64,000 nucleotides of DNA from JACCTI01 sp051005695 (GCA_051005695.1 JBPCJC010000099.1:1-64000); one strand, 5' to 3'. Positions 1 to 8,857 are shown, counted from the stretch's first letter. A program made the numbers and translations. Notes: generated by a model from the letters alone, not told the origin.

Positions 1-54
1 ACCGCCCCTCCCTCCACCCCTCTCTCCCTGCCCAGTCCCCCCCCCCGCCCCCGG
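1..54. other. Pyrimidine-rich leading edge
   Basis: The first 50 or so bases are almost pure C and T with a run of ten C, unlike anything else in the window. No gene is visible. It lies just downstream of the ispE stop. It may be a natural low-complexity tract or a contig-end artefact; the sequence alone does not decide. Confidence 0.5.
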
Positions 55-906
55 CTACAGCGTTTCGCACGCACATGTCCAAAGCTCGGGATCGAGTTCG
101 GCTTGCGCGCGGATAGACAGGGCTTCGGCGTTCGCGCTATCACACAGCACCGCGAAAACGGTCGAACCGGAACCCGAAAGCATTGCCGCCACAACTTCGT
201 CTTGCGCCAGCAGCCACATCTTCATGCGCGCGAGAAAAAGATATTTCTCGAAGACAGGTCGTTCGAGGTCATTGCTGAAATCGAGCCCACCAAAACACTG
301 GCCAGCGTAGCGCACGCCCGGCAATTCCTTCGATTCCTGCCAGCGGCTGTATGCCCACGGCGTCGGCACTCCGAACGCTGGTTTCAGGAGGAGCAACCGG
401 AGCGGCGCCGGAAGCGCAAGCGGCTCAACCAACTCTCCTCGCCCGCGACATTTCGCCGCGGACTGGAAGATGAAAAATGGAACATCGGCCCCAAGCTCCG
501 CGGCCAACTCCGCGAGTTTTTCCTTCGGCAACTGCGCGTCGAAAAAGGCGTTCAATCCGAGAAGGACCGTGGCGGCGTCACTGCTGCCGCCGCCGAGGCC
601 GGCACCGTGCGGGATTTTTTTTTCGAGCGCAATTCGCAACCCTTCTTCGCGGCCGAACGCGCGCATAAAAATTCGCGCCGCGCGCACCACCAGATTGTCG
701 TCTCCAGTCGGCAGCGTGGGATCGTCGCAGGAGAAATCGATCGTGCCCGCCTCGGCGGTGCGGGTTATGCCTAACGAGTCATAAAGTGAAATCGGCACCA
801 TCAGGGTTTCGATTTCGTGAAAGCCATCCGCGCGGCGACCGAGAATCCGAAAGGAAAGATTGATCTTCGCGGGCGCGCGAAGCTGCATAGATTCGAGTTT
901 CTTCAC
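55..906 (-). CDS. ispE: 4-diphosphocytidyl-2-C-methyl-D-erythritol kinase
   Basis: GHMP-family kinase that phosphorylates CDP-methylerythritol in the MEP isoprenoid pathway in the cytosol. The N-terminus carries APAKINL and the conserved DGFHEI segment. The glycine-rich ATP loop PHGAGLGGGSSDAAT sits at about residues 99-113, followed by GADVPFF, which holds the catalytic Asp. 283 aa is the normal length. The GTG at 906 gives MKKLES before MQLRAPAKINL; the ATG at 888 is an equally good start. It is divergent from pyrF with a gap of 20-40 bp, so the promoters must overlap. A polyprenyl diphosphate synthase 2 kb away uses the downstream products of the same pathway. Confidence 0.95.
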   Translation of the reverse strand: MKKLESMQLRAPAKINLSFRILGRRADGFHEIETLMVPISLYDSLGITRTAEAGTIDFSCDDPTLPTGDDNLVVRAARIFMRAFGREEGLRIALEKKIPHGAGLGGGSSDAATVLLGLNAFFDAQLPKEKLAELAAELGADVPFFIFQSAAKCRGRGELVEPLALPAPLRLLLLKPAFGVPTPWAYSRWQESKELPGVRYAGQCFGGLDFSNDLERPVFEKYLFLARMKMWLLAQDEVVAAMLSGSGSTVFAVLCDSANAEALSIRAQAELDPELWTCACETL

Positions 907-925
907 GGAAGGCGCAGACTACAGG

Positions 926-1630
926 ATGAATGACGAAGTGAAAAACGCGCGCGATCGCCTGATCGTCGCGCTCGATTTTCCGGAGGCCGCGCAGGCGCTC
1001 GACCTGGTCCACGATCTCGCCGGAGAGATTTCAATTTTCAAAATCGGGCTGCAACTTTACACCGCGGCCGGGCCGGAAATTGTTCGTGCGGTCGCGGCTG
1101 GGGGCGCGAAAATCTTTCTCGACCTGAAGTTGCACGACATCCCGAACACGGTCGCGAAAGCAATCCAAGCGGCAGCCGGCCTCGGGGTGCAAATGCTAAC
1201 CATCCATCTGAGCGGCGGCCGGCAAATGATCGAGGCGGCGGTGGCCGCGGCGCCTAACGAGTTGTTGCTCCTTGGGGTGACTGTCCTGACCAGTTCCGAC
1301 GAAACGACGCTGCGTGAAACCGGGGTCAGCCGCGGCGTTGAGGAACAGGCGCTGGCCCTCGCACAACTCGGAGCCGATGCCGGTGTGGGCGGATTGATTG
1401 CCAGCTCGCAGGAGGTGCGATCGCTGCGCGCGCGGCTTGGCGCGAAGATCAAAATTATTACGCCGGGAGTTCGGCCGGCGGGCGCGGCGGCCAACGATCA
1501 AAAGCGTTTCTCGACGCCGCGCGAAGCAATCGCGAATGGCGCGGACTACCTGGTCATCGGCCGACCGATTACCGCGAACGCCGATCCGCGCGCGGCCGTC
1601 CGGGAAATTCTGGCCGAGCTCGCGGATTGA
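926..1630 (+). CDS. pyrF: Orotidine 5'-phosphate decarboxylase
   Basis: Decarboxylates OMP to UMP, the last step of pyrimidine synthesis. I chose ATG 926 (MNDEVKNARDRLIVALD) because it gives the family's usual start and 234 aa; the frame stays open upstream but overlaps ispE. The catalytic DxKxxD cluster is visible as FLDLKLHDIPNT (D66, K68, D71), and the phosphate-binding end as GADYLVIGRPIT. It contains one copy of the CCTAACGA word at 1253 (encoding APNEL), and another follows its stop at 1635. The next gene starts 15 bp downstream, so they are probably cotranscribed. Confidence 0.95.
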   Translation: MNDEVKNARDRLIVALDFPEAAQALDLVHDLAGEISIFKIGLQLYTAAGPEIVRAVAAGGAKIFLDLKLHDIPNTVAKAIQAAAGLGVQMLTIHLSGGRQMIEAAVAAAPNELLLLGVTVLTSSDETTLRETGVSRGVEEQALALAQLGADAGVGGLIASSQEVRSLRARLGAKIKIITPGVRPAGAAANDQKRFSTPREAIANGADYLVIGRPITANADPRAAVREILAELAD

Positions 1631-1644
1631 ACACTCGTTAGGCA

Positions 1645-2307
1645 ATGGGTCTGCTGGCGGAGCTGGAAGTGTATCACGAGCCGGAGGGACGCTCGGCGGC
1701 GCTGAACATGGCGATCGATGAAGCGCTTCTCGAGTCGGCGCGCAAGCCGATTCTGCGCTTTTATCGCTGGCGGCGGCCGGCGCTTTCGTTCGGATATTTC
1801 GGCGCCTTCGCGGAAGTGGCCGCAGAAGAATCGCAGCGCGAACTCGTCCGTCGTTGGACTGGCGGCGGAATTGTTTTGCACGGCGACGATCTGACCTACT
1901 CGCTGATTCTGCCGAAGAACGAATCTTCCGCGGGCACGTGGGGCCGCGCGGTTTATACCTGGATTCACCAGGCGATTCGCGAAGCTTTGCCGGTGCGCTC
2001 GAATATTTCTCTCGCCTCTGCGGATGCTCCAAAAATTTCCGCAACCTGTTTCGCAAATGCGGTCACGGCGGATGTGCTCGCCGACGGCCGGAAGATCGCT
2101 GGCGCAGCGCAGCGCCGAACGCGCGCGGGTTTGCTTCACCAGGGGAGCATTCAATACCAGGCGCTCCCGCCGGATTTTCCCGAAGCTTTCGCGAGCAAAC
2201 TCTGTTCGGTTTTCGCACGCAAAAATTATGCAACCGCGTTGCTCGCGCGGGCCGAGGAAATCAGCGCGGAAAAATATGCGACGGCCGCGTGGCTGCATCG
2301 GCGTTGA
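1645..2307 (+). CDS. Lipoate-protein ligase / octanoyltransferase family protein (LplA/LipM type)
   Basis: Member of the biotin/lipoate A/B ligase fold, which transfers octanoyl or lipoyl groups to lysines of 2-oxoacid dehydrogenases and GcvH. Visible signatures are RRWTGGGIVLHGDDLTYSLI at about residues 68-87 and GRKIAGAAQRR followed by LLHQGSI near residue 145. A Cys in SATCFANAV lies where LipM-type octanoyltransferases keep their catalytic Cys, which favours LipM over ATP-dependent LplA. At 220 aa it lacks the C-terminal domain of E. coli LplA. It follows pyrF closely on the same strand. The exact donor substrate is an inference. Confidence 0.75.
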   Translation: MGLLAELEVYHEPEGRSAALNMAIDEALLESARKPILRFYRWRRPALSFGYFGAFAEVAAEESQRELVRRWTGGGIVLHGDDLTYSLILPKNESSAGTWGRAVYTWIHQAIREALPVRSNISLASADAPKISATCFANAVTADVLADGRKIAGAAQRRTRAGLLHQGSIQYQALPPDFPEAFASKLCSVFARKNYATALLARAEEISAEKYATAAWLHRR

Positions 2308-2355
2308 GAGGTTGATTGCGGGCGACGGCGCATCCATGTATCGCAAACTGCGCGG

Positions 2356-2802
2356 ATGAATATCCTTTCCGAAGAACAAGCAACCGCCCGGTCGCTCGCG
2401 CTCCCGCGGGCAAGTCTGCTCGAAGATTTATCGACTGAGTTCGTCGCCGAAGTGCAGGCGGCTGGCGCCTTTGTCGAATACAACCAGCAGGCCGTGATCG
2501 CGGCCGGCGAGGTGGTCGATTACGTCTCCTGCATTGTCGCCGGGCGGGTGAAAATTTCGCGGATGAATGCGGATTACAGCAAAGCTGAAATTGCACGACT
2601 CGACGCCGGCGAATGGTTGGGCGAAACCAATCTCTTCGTGCGCGCGCCCTCGACGGTCGAGGTTTATGCCGATGGCGAAGCGGTCATCTGGACGATGCCC
2701 GCCGACACTCTGCGCGATTTGTGTTTTCATCAGCCGCAAGGTACGCAATTGCTTTACAATTTCGGCGCCCGACTCGCGCAAAAAATCGCCCCGCAATCGT
2801 GA
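2356..2802 (+). CDS. Stand-alone cyclic-nucleotide-binding domain protein
   Basis: 148 aa made of a single Crp-type sensor beta-barrel. The segments VAGRVKISRMN, ARLDAGEWLGETNLF and STVEVYADGEAVIWTMPADTL correspond to the roll and the phosphate-binding cassette, but the canonical GE..L...R.ST pocket is only partly kept (GETNLF...PSTVEV). There is no C-terminal helix-turn-helix, so it does not look like a transcription factor by itself. It may be a regulatory subunit or may sense through protein contact. It lies 48 bp after the ligase and 53 bp before the prenyl synthase. Confidence 0.75.
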   Translation: MNILSEEQATARSLALPRASLLEDLSTEFVAEVQAAGAFVEYNQQAVIAAGEVVDYVSCIVAGRVKISRMNADYSKAEIARLDAGEWLGETNLFVRAPSTVEVYADGEAVIWTMPADTLRDLCFHQPQGTQLLYNFGARLAQKIAPQS

Positions 2803-2855
2803 ACGCGAAGAGCGTGCGGCTTTGACTTTGGGGGCCGTCCTTCTATTCTGCGCTA

Positions 2856-3881
2856 GTGGAAGTTTATGCTCACGCCGGCACGGCCAAGATCGCTTCAGTC
2901 GGGCCGCTCGCAGGGGTGGCGCAAACCGTGCAGACGCAGCTCGATGAAGTCGAGGCGCGCATCGCCCAACAGGCCGCGGAGTTCGATCCCGCAGTCGAAG
3001 GCTATGTCGCGTATGCCATCGGGAGCCGCGGAAAAAGACTGCGGCCGTTGCTCGCGTTATTGAGCGGCGGCGCGACCGGCGCGATCACTTCCGCACACGT
3101 CGATCTGGCGGTGATCCTGGAATTAATTCACATCGCGACGCTGGTGCACGACGACATCATGGATGAAGCGGAACGGCGCCGCGGCCAGCCGACGGTGAAT
3201 GCGCGCTGGGGAAATTCGCTCAGCGTGTTGTTAGGCGATTGCCTCTTCGCGCAGGCGCTCAATCTTTCGACGCACTTCGAGAAATCGGAGATCAGCCGCG
3301 CGATTTCGCAGGCGGCGCGCGAAGTTTGTTCGGGCGAAATTATCCAGACCCAGCGGCGCTACGATCTTCATCTCGCGATCGAAGATTACCGGCGGATCGT
3401 GGAGATGAAAACTGGCTCGCTCTTTGCGGCTGCGGCGGAGTTGAGCGCGGTCCTGAACGAAATGGAGCCCTCGTTAGTCCGTTCGCTGAAGAGCTTCGGG
3501 ATGAAAATCGGTGCGGCCTACCAGATTTATGACGACTGCCTCGACATCGCGGGGAACGAAGCCGTCGTGGGAAAAACGCTCGGGACCGACCTGCGCAAAG
3601 GCAAACTGACCCTGCCGGTGTTGATGCTCCTGCAAGCCGCGCCACCGATTGAGCGCGAGCAGTATTCGCAGATGATCGTCAACGGGAAGGTCGACGAATT
3701 GACCGATGTTTTGCGGACGGAAATCGCCGGCGCTCCGCTGAGCGAATCGATCAACACCGGCCGGAAATTGATCCGGGAAGGGCAGAACGAATTGCGCGTG
3801 CTGCCGGCGAGTGTTTACGCGGACGCAATGATGCAGCTCGGGGACGGCTTGAACGAGCTGCTCGAGCAATTGCGCGACTAA
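2856..3881 (+). CDS. Polyprenyl diphosphate synthase (long-chain, IspB-like)
   Basis: Trans-prenyltransferase that elongates farnesyl diphosphate with isopentenyl diphosphate to make the side chain of a quinone. Both aspartate-rich Mg-binding motifs are present: HDDIMDEAERRRG and IYDDCLDIAG. GSRGKRLRPLLALLSGGA is the usual N-terminal IPP-binding segment. The start is a GTG at 2856. 341 aa fits octaprenyl/heptaprenyl synthases. A perfect hairpin spans the stop codon (3872-3891). The chain length, and hence the quinone, cannot be read from the sequence. Confidence 0.9.
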   Translation: MEVYAHAGTAKIASVGPLAGVAQTVQTQLDEVEARIAQQAAEFDPAVEGYVAYAIGSRGKRLRPLLALLSGGATGAITSAHVDLAVILELIHIATLVHDDIMDEAERRRGQPTVNARWGNSLSVLLGDCLFAQALNLSTHFEKSEISRAISQAAREVCSGEIIQTQRRYDLHLAIEDYRRIVEMKTGSLFAAAAELSAVLNEMEPSLVRSLKSFGMKIGAAYQIYDDCLDIAGNEAVVGKTLGTDLRKGKLTLPVLMLLQAAPPIEREQYSQMIVNGKVDELTDVLRTEIAGAPLSESINTGRKLIREGQNELRVLPASVYADAMMQLGDGLNELLEQLRD

Positions 3882-3891
3882 CGAGTCGCGC
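3872..3891 (+). other. Hairpin spanning a stop codon
   Basis: An 8-bp perfect stem (GCGCGACT / AGTCGCGC) with an AACG loop covers the TAA stop of the prenyl synthase, 8 bp before radC. The top of the stem and the loop contain ACTAACGAGT, a one-base variant of the dispersed CCTAACGAG word. There is no T-run, so it is not a classical terminator. It could affect translation of radC or mRNA stability. Confidence 0.5.
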
Positions 3892-3898
3892 GGCCCGG

Positions 3899-4594
3899 AT
3901 GTCGCAGGTCAAGATTCGCGAGATGCCGGAGGACGATCGTCCTCGGGAAAAATTGATGAAGCAAGGGCCCAGCGCCCTAACGAATGCTGAATTGATCGCG
4001 ATCCTGCTGCGCACGGGATTGCCAGGAGCGAACGCCGTCCAGGTCGCGGCTTCGTTGCTCGAGCGCTACGGTTCGTTGAACGGCCTGAGCCGCTGCAGCG
4101 TAGACGAAATCGAGGAAATCGCCGGGATCGGTCCGGCAAAGGCGGTGCAACTGGTGGCCGCGTTTGGCCTCGGCCAGCGACTGGCACACGAGACGATGTC
4201 GCAGGAAAAGATCGACACCCCGGAGCAGGTCTACGCGTTGCTCGCGCCGGTCATGCGCAGCCTGCACAAGGAATCGCTCCGCGTGATTCTGCTCGACACT
4301 CGCTATCGATTGATCCGGATCGACGAGGTCTCGGTCGGGACTTTGAACGAGAGCATCGCTCATCCGCGGGATGTCTTCCGCCCGGCGGTGATCTCGGCGG
4401 CCTACGCCGTGGTGGTGGTGCACAATCACCCTTCGGGCGATCCCTCGCCGAGCCAGGCGGATCATAGCCTAACGAGACGTCTGAAGGATGCGGCCGAGCT
4501 TTTGCAGATCAAGTTGCTGGATCACATCATCATCGGCGCGCCCGCGGAGGGCCGTGCGCCCTACTACAGTTTCAAAGAAACCGGCGTGCTGTGA
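3899..4594 (+). CDS. radC: RadC family JAB/MPN protein
   Basis: Contains an N-terminal helix-hairpin-helix segment (DEIEEIAGIGPAKAVQL) and a C-terminal JAMM metalloprotease-like domain. The metal site is seen as HNHPSGDPSPSQAD, and the typical RadC sentence EVSVGTLNESIAHPRDVFRPA precedes it. 231 aa is the standard length. Despite the name, a role in repair is not proven for the family; roles in natural transformation and recombination have been suggested. It overlaps lpxA by one base (TGATG), so translation is probably coupled. Two copies of the CCTAACGA word lie inside it (3976, 4468). Confidence 0.92.
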   Translation: MSQVKIREMPEDDRPREKLMKQGPSALTNAELIAILLRTGLPGANAVQVAASLLERYGSLNGLSRCSVDEIEEIAGIGPAKAVQLVAAFGLGQRLAHETMSQEKIDTPEQVYALLAPVMRSLHKESLRVILLDTRYRLIRIDEVSVGTLNESIAHPRDVFRPAVISAAYAVVVVHNHPSGDPSPSQADHSLTRRLKDAAELLQIKLLDHIIIGAPAEGRAPYYSFKETGVL

Positions 4595-5385
4595 TGATTC
4601 ATGCAACCGCGATCGTCGAGGAGGGCGCGCAACTCGGCGCGGAGGTGGAGATCGGACCCTTCGCGGTCATCGGCGCGGAGGTGGTAATCGGCGACGGGAG
4701 CGTGATTCAATCGCATGCCGTTCTGGAAGGCGCGGTCCGAATAGGCAAAAAAAACCTTGTCGGCCACGGTGCAATTATCGGCGGAGCGCCGCAGGATTTG
4801 AGTTTCAATCCGGAGACGCGCAGCGCGATCGAGATCGGCGATCGCAATGTCATCCGCGAGCATTGCACCATTCATCGCGGGACCGCGCCGGAAAGCGTCA
4901 CTGCGGTGGGCGATGATAATTTTCTGATGGCCGGGGCGCATCTTGGGCACAACTGCCAGATCGGCCACCGCGTGATCATCGCGAACAACTGTTTGTTAGG
5001 CGGCTATGTGCGGGTCGATGACGGCGCCTTTCTTGGCGGCGGGAGCGTCTTTCATCAATTCATGCACGTCGGCCGGCTGGCGATGATCCAGGGACGCTCG
5101 GGTTTCAGCAAAGACATCCCGCCGTTCGTGATTGCGGCGGAAGTGAATTTTGCCTGCGGCGTCAACGTGGTTGGGTTACGCCGCGCTGGCCTAACGAAAG
5201 CAGAACGCGAGGACGTGCGGCGCGCTTTCCGGCTGCTGTATCGTAGCGGGTCGAATACGCGTCAGGCGCTGGAGCAGGCGGACGCGGCGGAATTCGGACC
5301 GGCGGCGCGCGAGTTTTTTGACTTCGTGCGCAATGCGCGCAAGCGCGGGGTCGTGGCTTACCGCGAAACTGCGGAGAGCGATTAG
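4594..5385 (+). CDS. lpxA: Acyl-ACP--UDP-N-acetylglucosamine O-acyltransferase
   Basis: First enzyme of lipid A synthesis; a trimeric left-handed beta-helix. Hexapeptide repeats run from the N-terminus (IGPFAVIGAEVVIGDG...), GGAPQDLSF is diagnostic of LpxA, AHLGHNCQIGH holds the catalytic His, and HQFMHVGRLAMIQG follows. The C-terminal helical domain is present. Length of about 263 aa is normal. ATG 4594 overlaps the radC stop by one base; a GTG one codon upstream is the alternative. It shows that the organism makes an LPS-type outer membrane, in line with gmhA and the O-antigen exporter. It converges with pgeF, overlapping it by 4 bp. Confidence 0.96.
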   Translation: MIHATAIVEEGAQLGAEVEIGPFAVIGAEVVIGDGSVIQSHAVLEGAVRIGKKNLVGHGAIIGGAPQDLSFNPETRSAIEIGDRNVIREHCTIHRGTAPESVTAVGDDNFLMAGAHLGHNCQIGHRVIIANNCLLGGYVRVDDGAFLGGGSVFHQFMHVGRLAMIQGRSGFSKDIPPFVIAAEVNFACGVNVVGLRRAGLTKAEREDVRRAFRLLYRSGSNTRQALEQADAAEFGPAAREFFDFVRNARKRGVVAYRETAESD

Positions 5386-6116
5386 GCGAGCGCGAGGAAG
5401 GCGAGCATGCGTCCCGTTCGCCCTTTCTCCGCCCGGTAGGAATAATAGCGCGCGAGATCGCAGGCGGTGCAGGCCCCGCCATCGTCAACACTCGTTAGGC
5501 CACGCTCGCGGCAGGCGCGCGCGATCTCTGCGGCGAAATCAATTTCGTAATGCGGCGGACGGATGCAGGGACTTAATTGCGCCACCAAGTCCTGCGGAAC
5601 AGTTCCGAAGTGCTCGGTCATCAGATCGATCGCGCGGCCGACAATTCCCAGCTCTGTTCCCTTCTTCCCGGAATGCACCAAACCGAGCGCGTGCCGCACC
5701 GGATCAACCAGGTAAACGGCGCAACAATCGGCGACGTAAATGCCGAGACAAACGTCGCGCTGATTGGTGATCAAGCCGTCGCAGGCGGAGAAACATTTTT
5801 CGTCGTGGATCGGTTGATCGATGACCGCGAGGCCATCGCCGTGAACCTGCTCGGCGGTGATGAAGGCGCGGCTTTCCAGGTTCAGCGCAAAACGCACCTG
5901 GCGATGAACGTCGTCGAGTCGCGCGAGCGCTCCTTTTTTGTCGTAGGAAACATCCACCCCGGGCGCGCGATGCACAAAAGCATGCACACACTCCGCGTCG
6001 GCGAGAGCCGCGAATTGTTCGAACGGGAGCGCTGCTTCCTGCAAAACGCGCGGGAACTTAGCGGCGGACGGCCGCACGGGAACGCTCGCGGTGTTCCCGA
6101 ATTTCCGGTGAGTCAA
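5382..6116 (-). CDS. pgeF: PgeF/YfiH family multicopper-like (laccase-domain) protein
   Basis: Family of purine nucleoside phosphorylase/oxidase proteins; in E. coli it edits peptidoglycan precursors carrying L-Ser. The metal-binding pattern is visible: AEQVHGDGL (His), ADCCAVYLVD (Cys) and LVHSGKKGTELGI (His). Most relatives read HAGWRGT in the last motif; here it is HSGKKGT. 244 aa is the normal size. Its start lies 59 bp inside the end of the upstream tolC-like gene on the same strand, which suggests coupling. It is convergent with lpxA. Confidence 0.85.
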   Translation of the reverse strand: MTHRKFGNTASVPVRPSAAKFPRVLQEAALPFEQFAALADAECVHAFVHRAPGVDVSYDKKGALARLDDVHRQVRFALNLESRAFITAEQVHGDGLAVIDQPIHDEKCFSACDGLITNQRDVCLGIYVADCCAVYLVDPVRHALGLVHSGKKGTELGIVGRAIDLMTEHFGTVPQDLVAQLSPCIRPPHYEIDFAAEIARACRERGLTSVDDGGACTACDLARYYSYRAEKGRTGRMLAFLALA

Positions 6117-7653
6117 TCAACGGAATCGGCGTCGGCTTCGGCGGCGGCGTGGCCGCGGCCTCGGTCTTCAATTTCCGGCGAGTCGCCGGTTCATCGAGCC
6201 GCGAGGAGTAGGTCACCTCGGTGGCAGTCGCGCGATCGAACTCCGCCACCGCCGAGTTGTAGGTAAAGAGCGCCTGCAAGCGAGTGGACTGCGCGGTCGT
6301 CACCTGCACGCGGGCGTCGAGCACTTCGAGCTGGGTGCCGGCACCGGCGCCGAGGCGCGCGCTCGCCAGGCGCAAAGCTTCGCCGGCTTGCTCGACATTT
6401 TTTTCCTGGCTCTGAATCAATTCCCGGCCCTGCATCAAATTGGAATACGCCTGCTGCACTTCCAGCTCCACCTGTCGGACCGCATCGTCGAGCGCAATTT
6501 TGGATTCTTCGAGCACCGCGCGCGCCTGTTTCACCCGGCCGTAGGTCGCGCCAAAATCCCAGACCGCCCAGTTGCCGGTGGCCCCGAAGATGAAGCCGTT
6601 GCGCACATCGCGAATACTATCCGAGAAGGAATCGCTGCGCACTTCCTGGGTGGCGCTGGCGCTGATTTGCGGAAAATAACCGGCGCGGGCAACGCCGATT
6701 TGCGCGCGGTTGGAAAGGACGGTGGCCTTCTGTGCTTTCAAGAATGGGCGATTGGTTCGGGCCACCTCGATCGCTTTGAGTAGCGGGATGGTGCGTGGCA
6801 CGTAGGCCAGCTCGCCCACGGCTTCGAGCGGCGGGCCTTCACCACGGTTCGGATCGAAATCAAGGCCGAGGGTTTTCGCGAGCTGGAGTTGCGAGATGCG
6901 ATAATTGTTCCGCGCGCTGATCAACTGCGGGAATTGATTGGAGAGCGCGACCTGCGCTTGGAGGACGTTGAAGCGCGGGACGGTGCCGGCGTCGAAACGA
7001 TTCTGCTGATCTTGCAACTGGCTCTGCAACAAACGGACGGACTCCTCCTGCACTCCGATGAGTGCACGATTCAGGAGCACCTGATAAAATTGCGTGCGCA
7101 CGGTCGCGACGATTTGATCGATCGCGTTACGAAATCCGTAATAGGTGCTGTCGCGCTGGAAATCGGCAGAACGAATTTGGGAAACAATTCCGCCGCCGGC
7201 GAAGATGGCTTGCCGGGCCTCGATCTGCACGTTGTAGCTGCGCTCGACGCTGCTGAAATTTGAAAAGGTGTTCCCGCCTGGGCCCTGGCCCGGGGTCGGG
7301 CTCGGGGCGATGGTGGGCGTGGGCGTCGCGCCCGTCCCGCCGCTGGTCTGGCCTAACGAGCCGGACCTTTGCAGGTGTGGATCGATATCGGAAAACGTGC
7401 CGGTGACGTTGACCTGCGGAAGCGCGGCCGCCCGGACTTCAATGTAAAGACCTTTGGTGCGCTCGATTTCCTGCCGTGTGCGCTGGATGTCGGGGTTGCG
7501 CTGGAGCGCGGTCAGGATCGCTTGCTCGAGGGTGAAACGCGGAGTGCCGGCGCGCGTCTCGACGTTATCCGCTCCGGCATGCAGCAGTCCTGGAGCAGAG
7601 AAAAAGGCCAGCGAAATGCAGGCGAGCGACAAGCAGACGAGAAATTTTCGCAT
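6058..7653 (-). CDS. TolC family outer-membrane efflux protein
   Basis: Outer-membrane channel of tripartite efflux or type I secretion systems. ATG 7653 gives a clear signal peptide (MRKFLVCLSLACISLAFFS, cut near LLHAG). The frame is open 66 bp further upstream, but that would spoil the signal. Two OEP repeats follow: FTLEQAILTALQRNPDIQRTR at the N-terminus and a second half starting near AIEVARTNRPFLKAQKA, with long helical coiled-coil segments. A Pro/Thr/Gly-rich insertion (about residues 100-130) and a Pro-rich C-terminus (TPPPKPTPIPL) are lineage-specific. A marR-type regulator lies upstream on the same strand. No membrane fusion protein or pump gene is adjacent, which is unusual. Confidence 0.9.
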   Translation of the reverse strand: MRKFLVCLSLACISLAFFSAPGLLHAGADNVETRAGTPRFTLEQAILTALQRNPDIQRTRQEIERTKGLYIEVRAAALPQVNVTGTFSDIDPHLQRSGSLGQTSGGTGATPTPTIAPSPTPGQGPGGNTFSNFSSVERSYNVQIEARQAIFAGGGIVSQIRSADFQRDSTYYGFRNAIDQIVATVRTQFYQVLLNRALIGVQEESVRLLQSQLQDQQNRFDAGTVPRFNVLQAQVALSNQFPQLISARNNYRISQLQLAKTLGLDFDPNRGEGPPLEAVGELAYVPRTIPLLKAIEVARTNRPFLKAQKATVLSNRAQIGVARAGYFPQISASATQEVRSDSFSDSIRDVRNGFIFGATGNWAVWDFGATYGRVKQARAVLEESKIALDDAVRQVELEVQQAYSNLMQGRELIQSQEKNVEQAGEALRLASARLGAGAGTQLEVLDARVQVTTAQSTRLQALFTYNSAVAEFDRATATEVTYSSRLDEPATRRKLKTEAAATPPPKPTPIPLIDSPEIREHRERSRAAVRR

Positions 7654-7909
7654 GAGAGAAAAAAGGCTGAAAAGTGCGAGCCCGGGGAAGGTTAACCAGT
7701 CGCCCGGCTTAGTCCACAAGGTTTCCGATTCACATGCAAGCGGCGTGCCGTTATCGAGCGAGACTTGTAATCAACTACTGTGGAAAGCGTTAACCGGCTG
7801 GTGTTTCGCGCGCGCCGAAAAATACTTCCCGCCGATGGGATCAAAGGGTTCCGTTTTTGAGACGCAAACGCGCGGTCTCGCGTCGCTGGAGTTGGCCAGA
7901 ATCCGAGGA

Positions 7910-8386
7910 TCACTTGGCCTGACAGTAGTCGTAAATCTTGTTGTAGATCTGCAGCCACGCCTTCTGTTCGCCGGGACTCAGGTGGGCCATGATTTTCATC
8001 ACGTTACCGATCATCTCGCCGCGGATTCGGCGAACCAACGCGGAGCCTTTTTCGGTGATGCAAACCATCACCTTGCGGCGATCCTCCCGCGCGCTCGCGC
8101 GGACTACGTAGCCGAGATTTTCCAAGCGCGCGACCAGCCCGCTCGCGGCCGGGGTGGTGTGTCCCATCTTCTGCGCGATCGCAGACATGGTGAGCACTTC
8201 TTTCTGATCGAGCGCGGTCAGGAGAAAAAACTGTGGGAAGGAAACATTCCCCGGCGCCAGCTCCTTGCAGAGATGCAGGACGAAACAACGCTGCAACTCC
8301 ATGATGATGTACGAGAGCCGCTCGGCGTCGGCCCGAAATTCAGCCGCTGAATTGAGCGATCGAGGGCTGGCGACGAGAGTATTCAA
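7910..8386 (-). CDS. MarR family transcriptional regulator
   Basis: Winged helix-turn-helix repressor/activator of 158 aa. The recognition region is visible as MSAIAQKMGHTTPAASGLVARLENLGYVVR and the wing as REDRRKVMVCITEKG. The start is a TTG at 8386. It precedes the tolC-like gene by about 256 bp on the same strand, an arrangement typical of a local regulator of efflux that responds to a toxic small molecule. The intergenic space could hold its operator, but I could not find a convincing palindrome by eye. Confidence 0.88.
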   Translation of the reverse strand: MNTLVASPRSLNSAAEFRADAERLSYIIMELQRCFVLHLCKELAPGNVSFPQFFLLTALDQKEVLTMSAIAQKMGHTTPAASGLVARLENLGYVVRASAREDRRKVMVCITEKGSALVRRIRGEMIGNVMKIMAHLSPGEQKAWLQIYNKIYDYCQAK

Positions 8387-8521
8387 CCGAGGAAACTATG
8401 GGCCGAGTCCGGAGTGTCAACCAACGCGGGCCGCGCGCGTCGCGGGAATTAGGATTGCATCCGGCGGTAATTTCCCGGCAAACGTAACCGACGCCGCAGA
8501 TTGCCTGTCACTAATTCGAAG

Positions 8522-8857
8522 ATGCTCCCACCCGAAGATCGCCAGCCCTTGGCCGACGACATTTCCATTCACATCTTTACCGTCTCCTCCGCGATGGTGG
8601 GCGTGTGCCTGACCGTCATCGGCCTGATCCGAGTTGTCATCACGATTGGAAAAATCGATACCCTGGCGGACGATTTTCTGGCGGCGGACGCGATCATGTT
8701 CCTGGTCGCCTGCCTGTCGTCTTACTGGGCGATGCGGACGCGCCGTCACCAGCGAATGCATCGGCTCGAGCGTTTTGCCGACCGGGTCTTCCTCGCCGCG
8801 CTCATCTTCATGGTCGCGATCTGCGGGGTGATCACCTACGCGATTTCGTTTTCCTAA
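8522..8857 (+). CDS. Small three-helix membrane protein, unknown function
   Basis: About 111 aa with three hydrophobic stretches: SSAMVGVCLTVIGLIRVVITI, FLAADAIMFLVACLSSYWAM and FLAALIFMVAICGVITYAISF. The loop between the second and third is basic (RTRRHQRMHRLERF), suggesting it faces the cytoplasm. I prefer the ATG at 8522; a TTG at 8501 is in frame. It is divergent from the marR gene and converges with moeA, overlapping it by 4 bp. I do not recognise a named family. Confidence 0.65.
   Translation: MLPPEDRQPLADDISIHIFTVSSAMVGVCLTVIGLIRVVITIGKIDTLADDFLAADAIMFLVACLSSYWAMRTRRHQRMHRLERFADRVFLAALIFMVAICGVITYAISFS

Noticed and set aside
103..774. Plus-strand frame of 223 codons at the left edge
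   Set aside because: It is antisense to ispE, with no motif and atypical composition.
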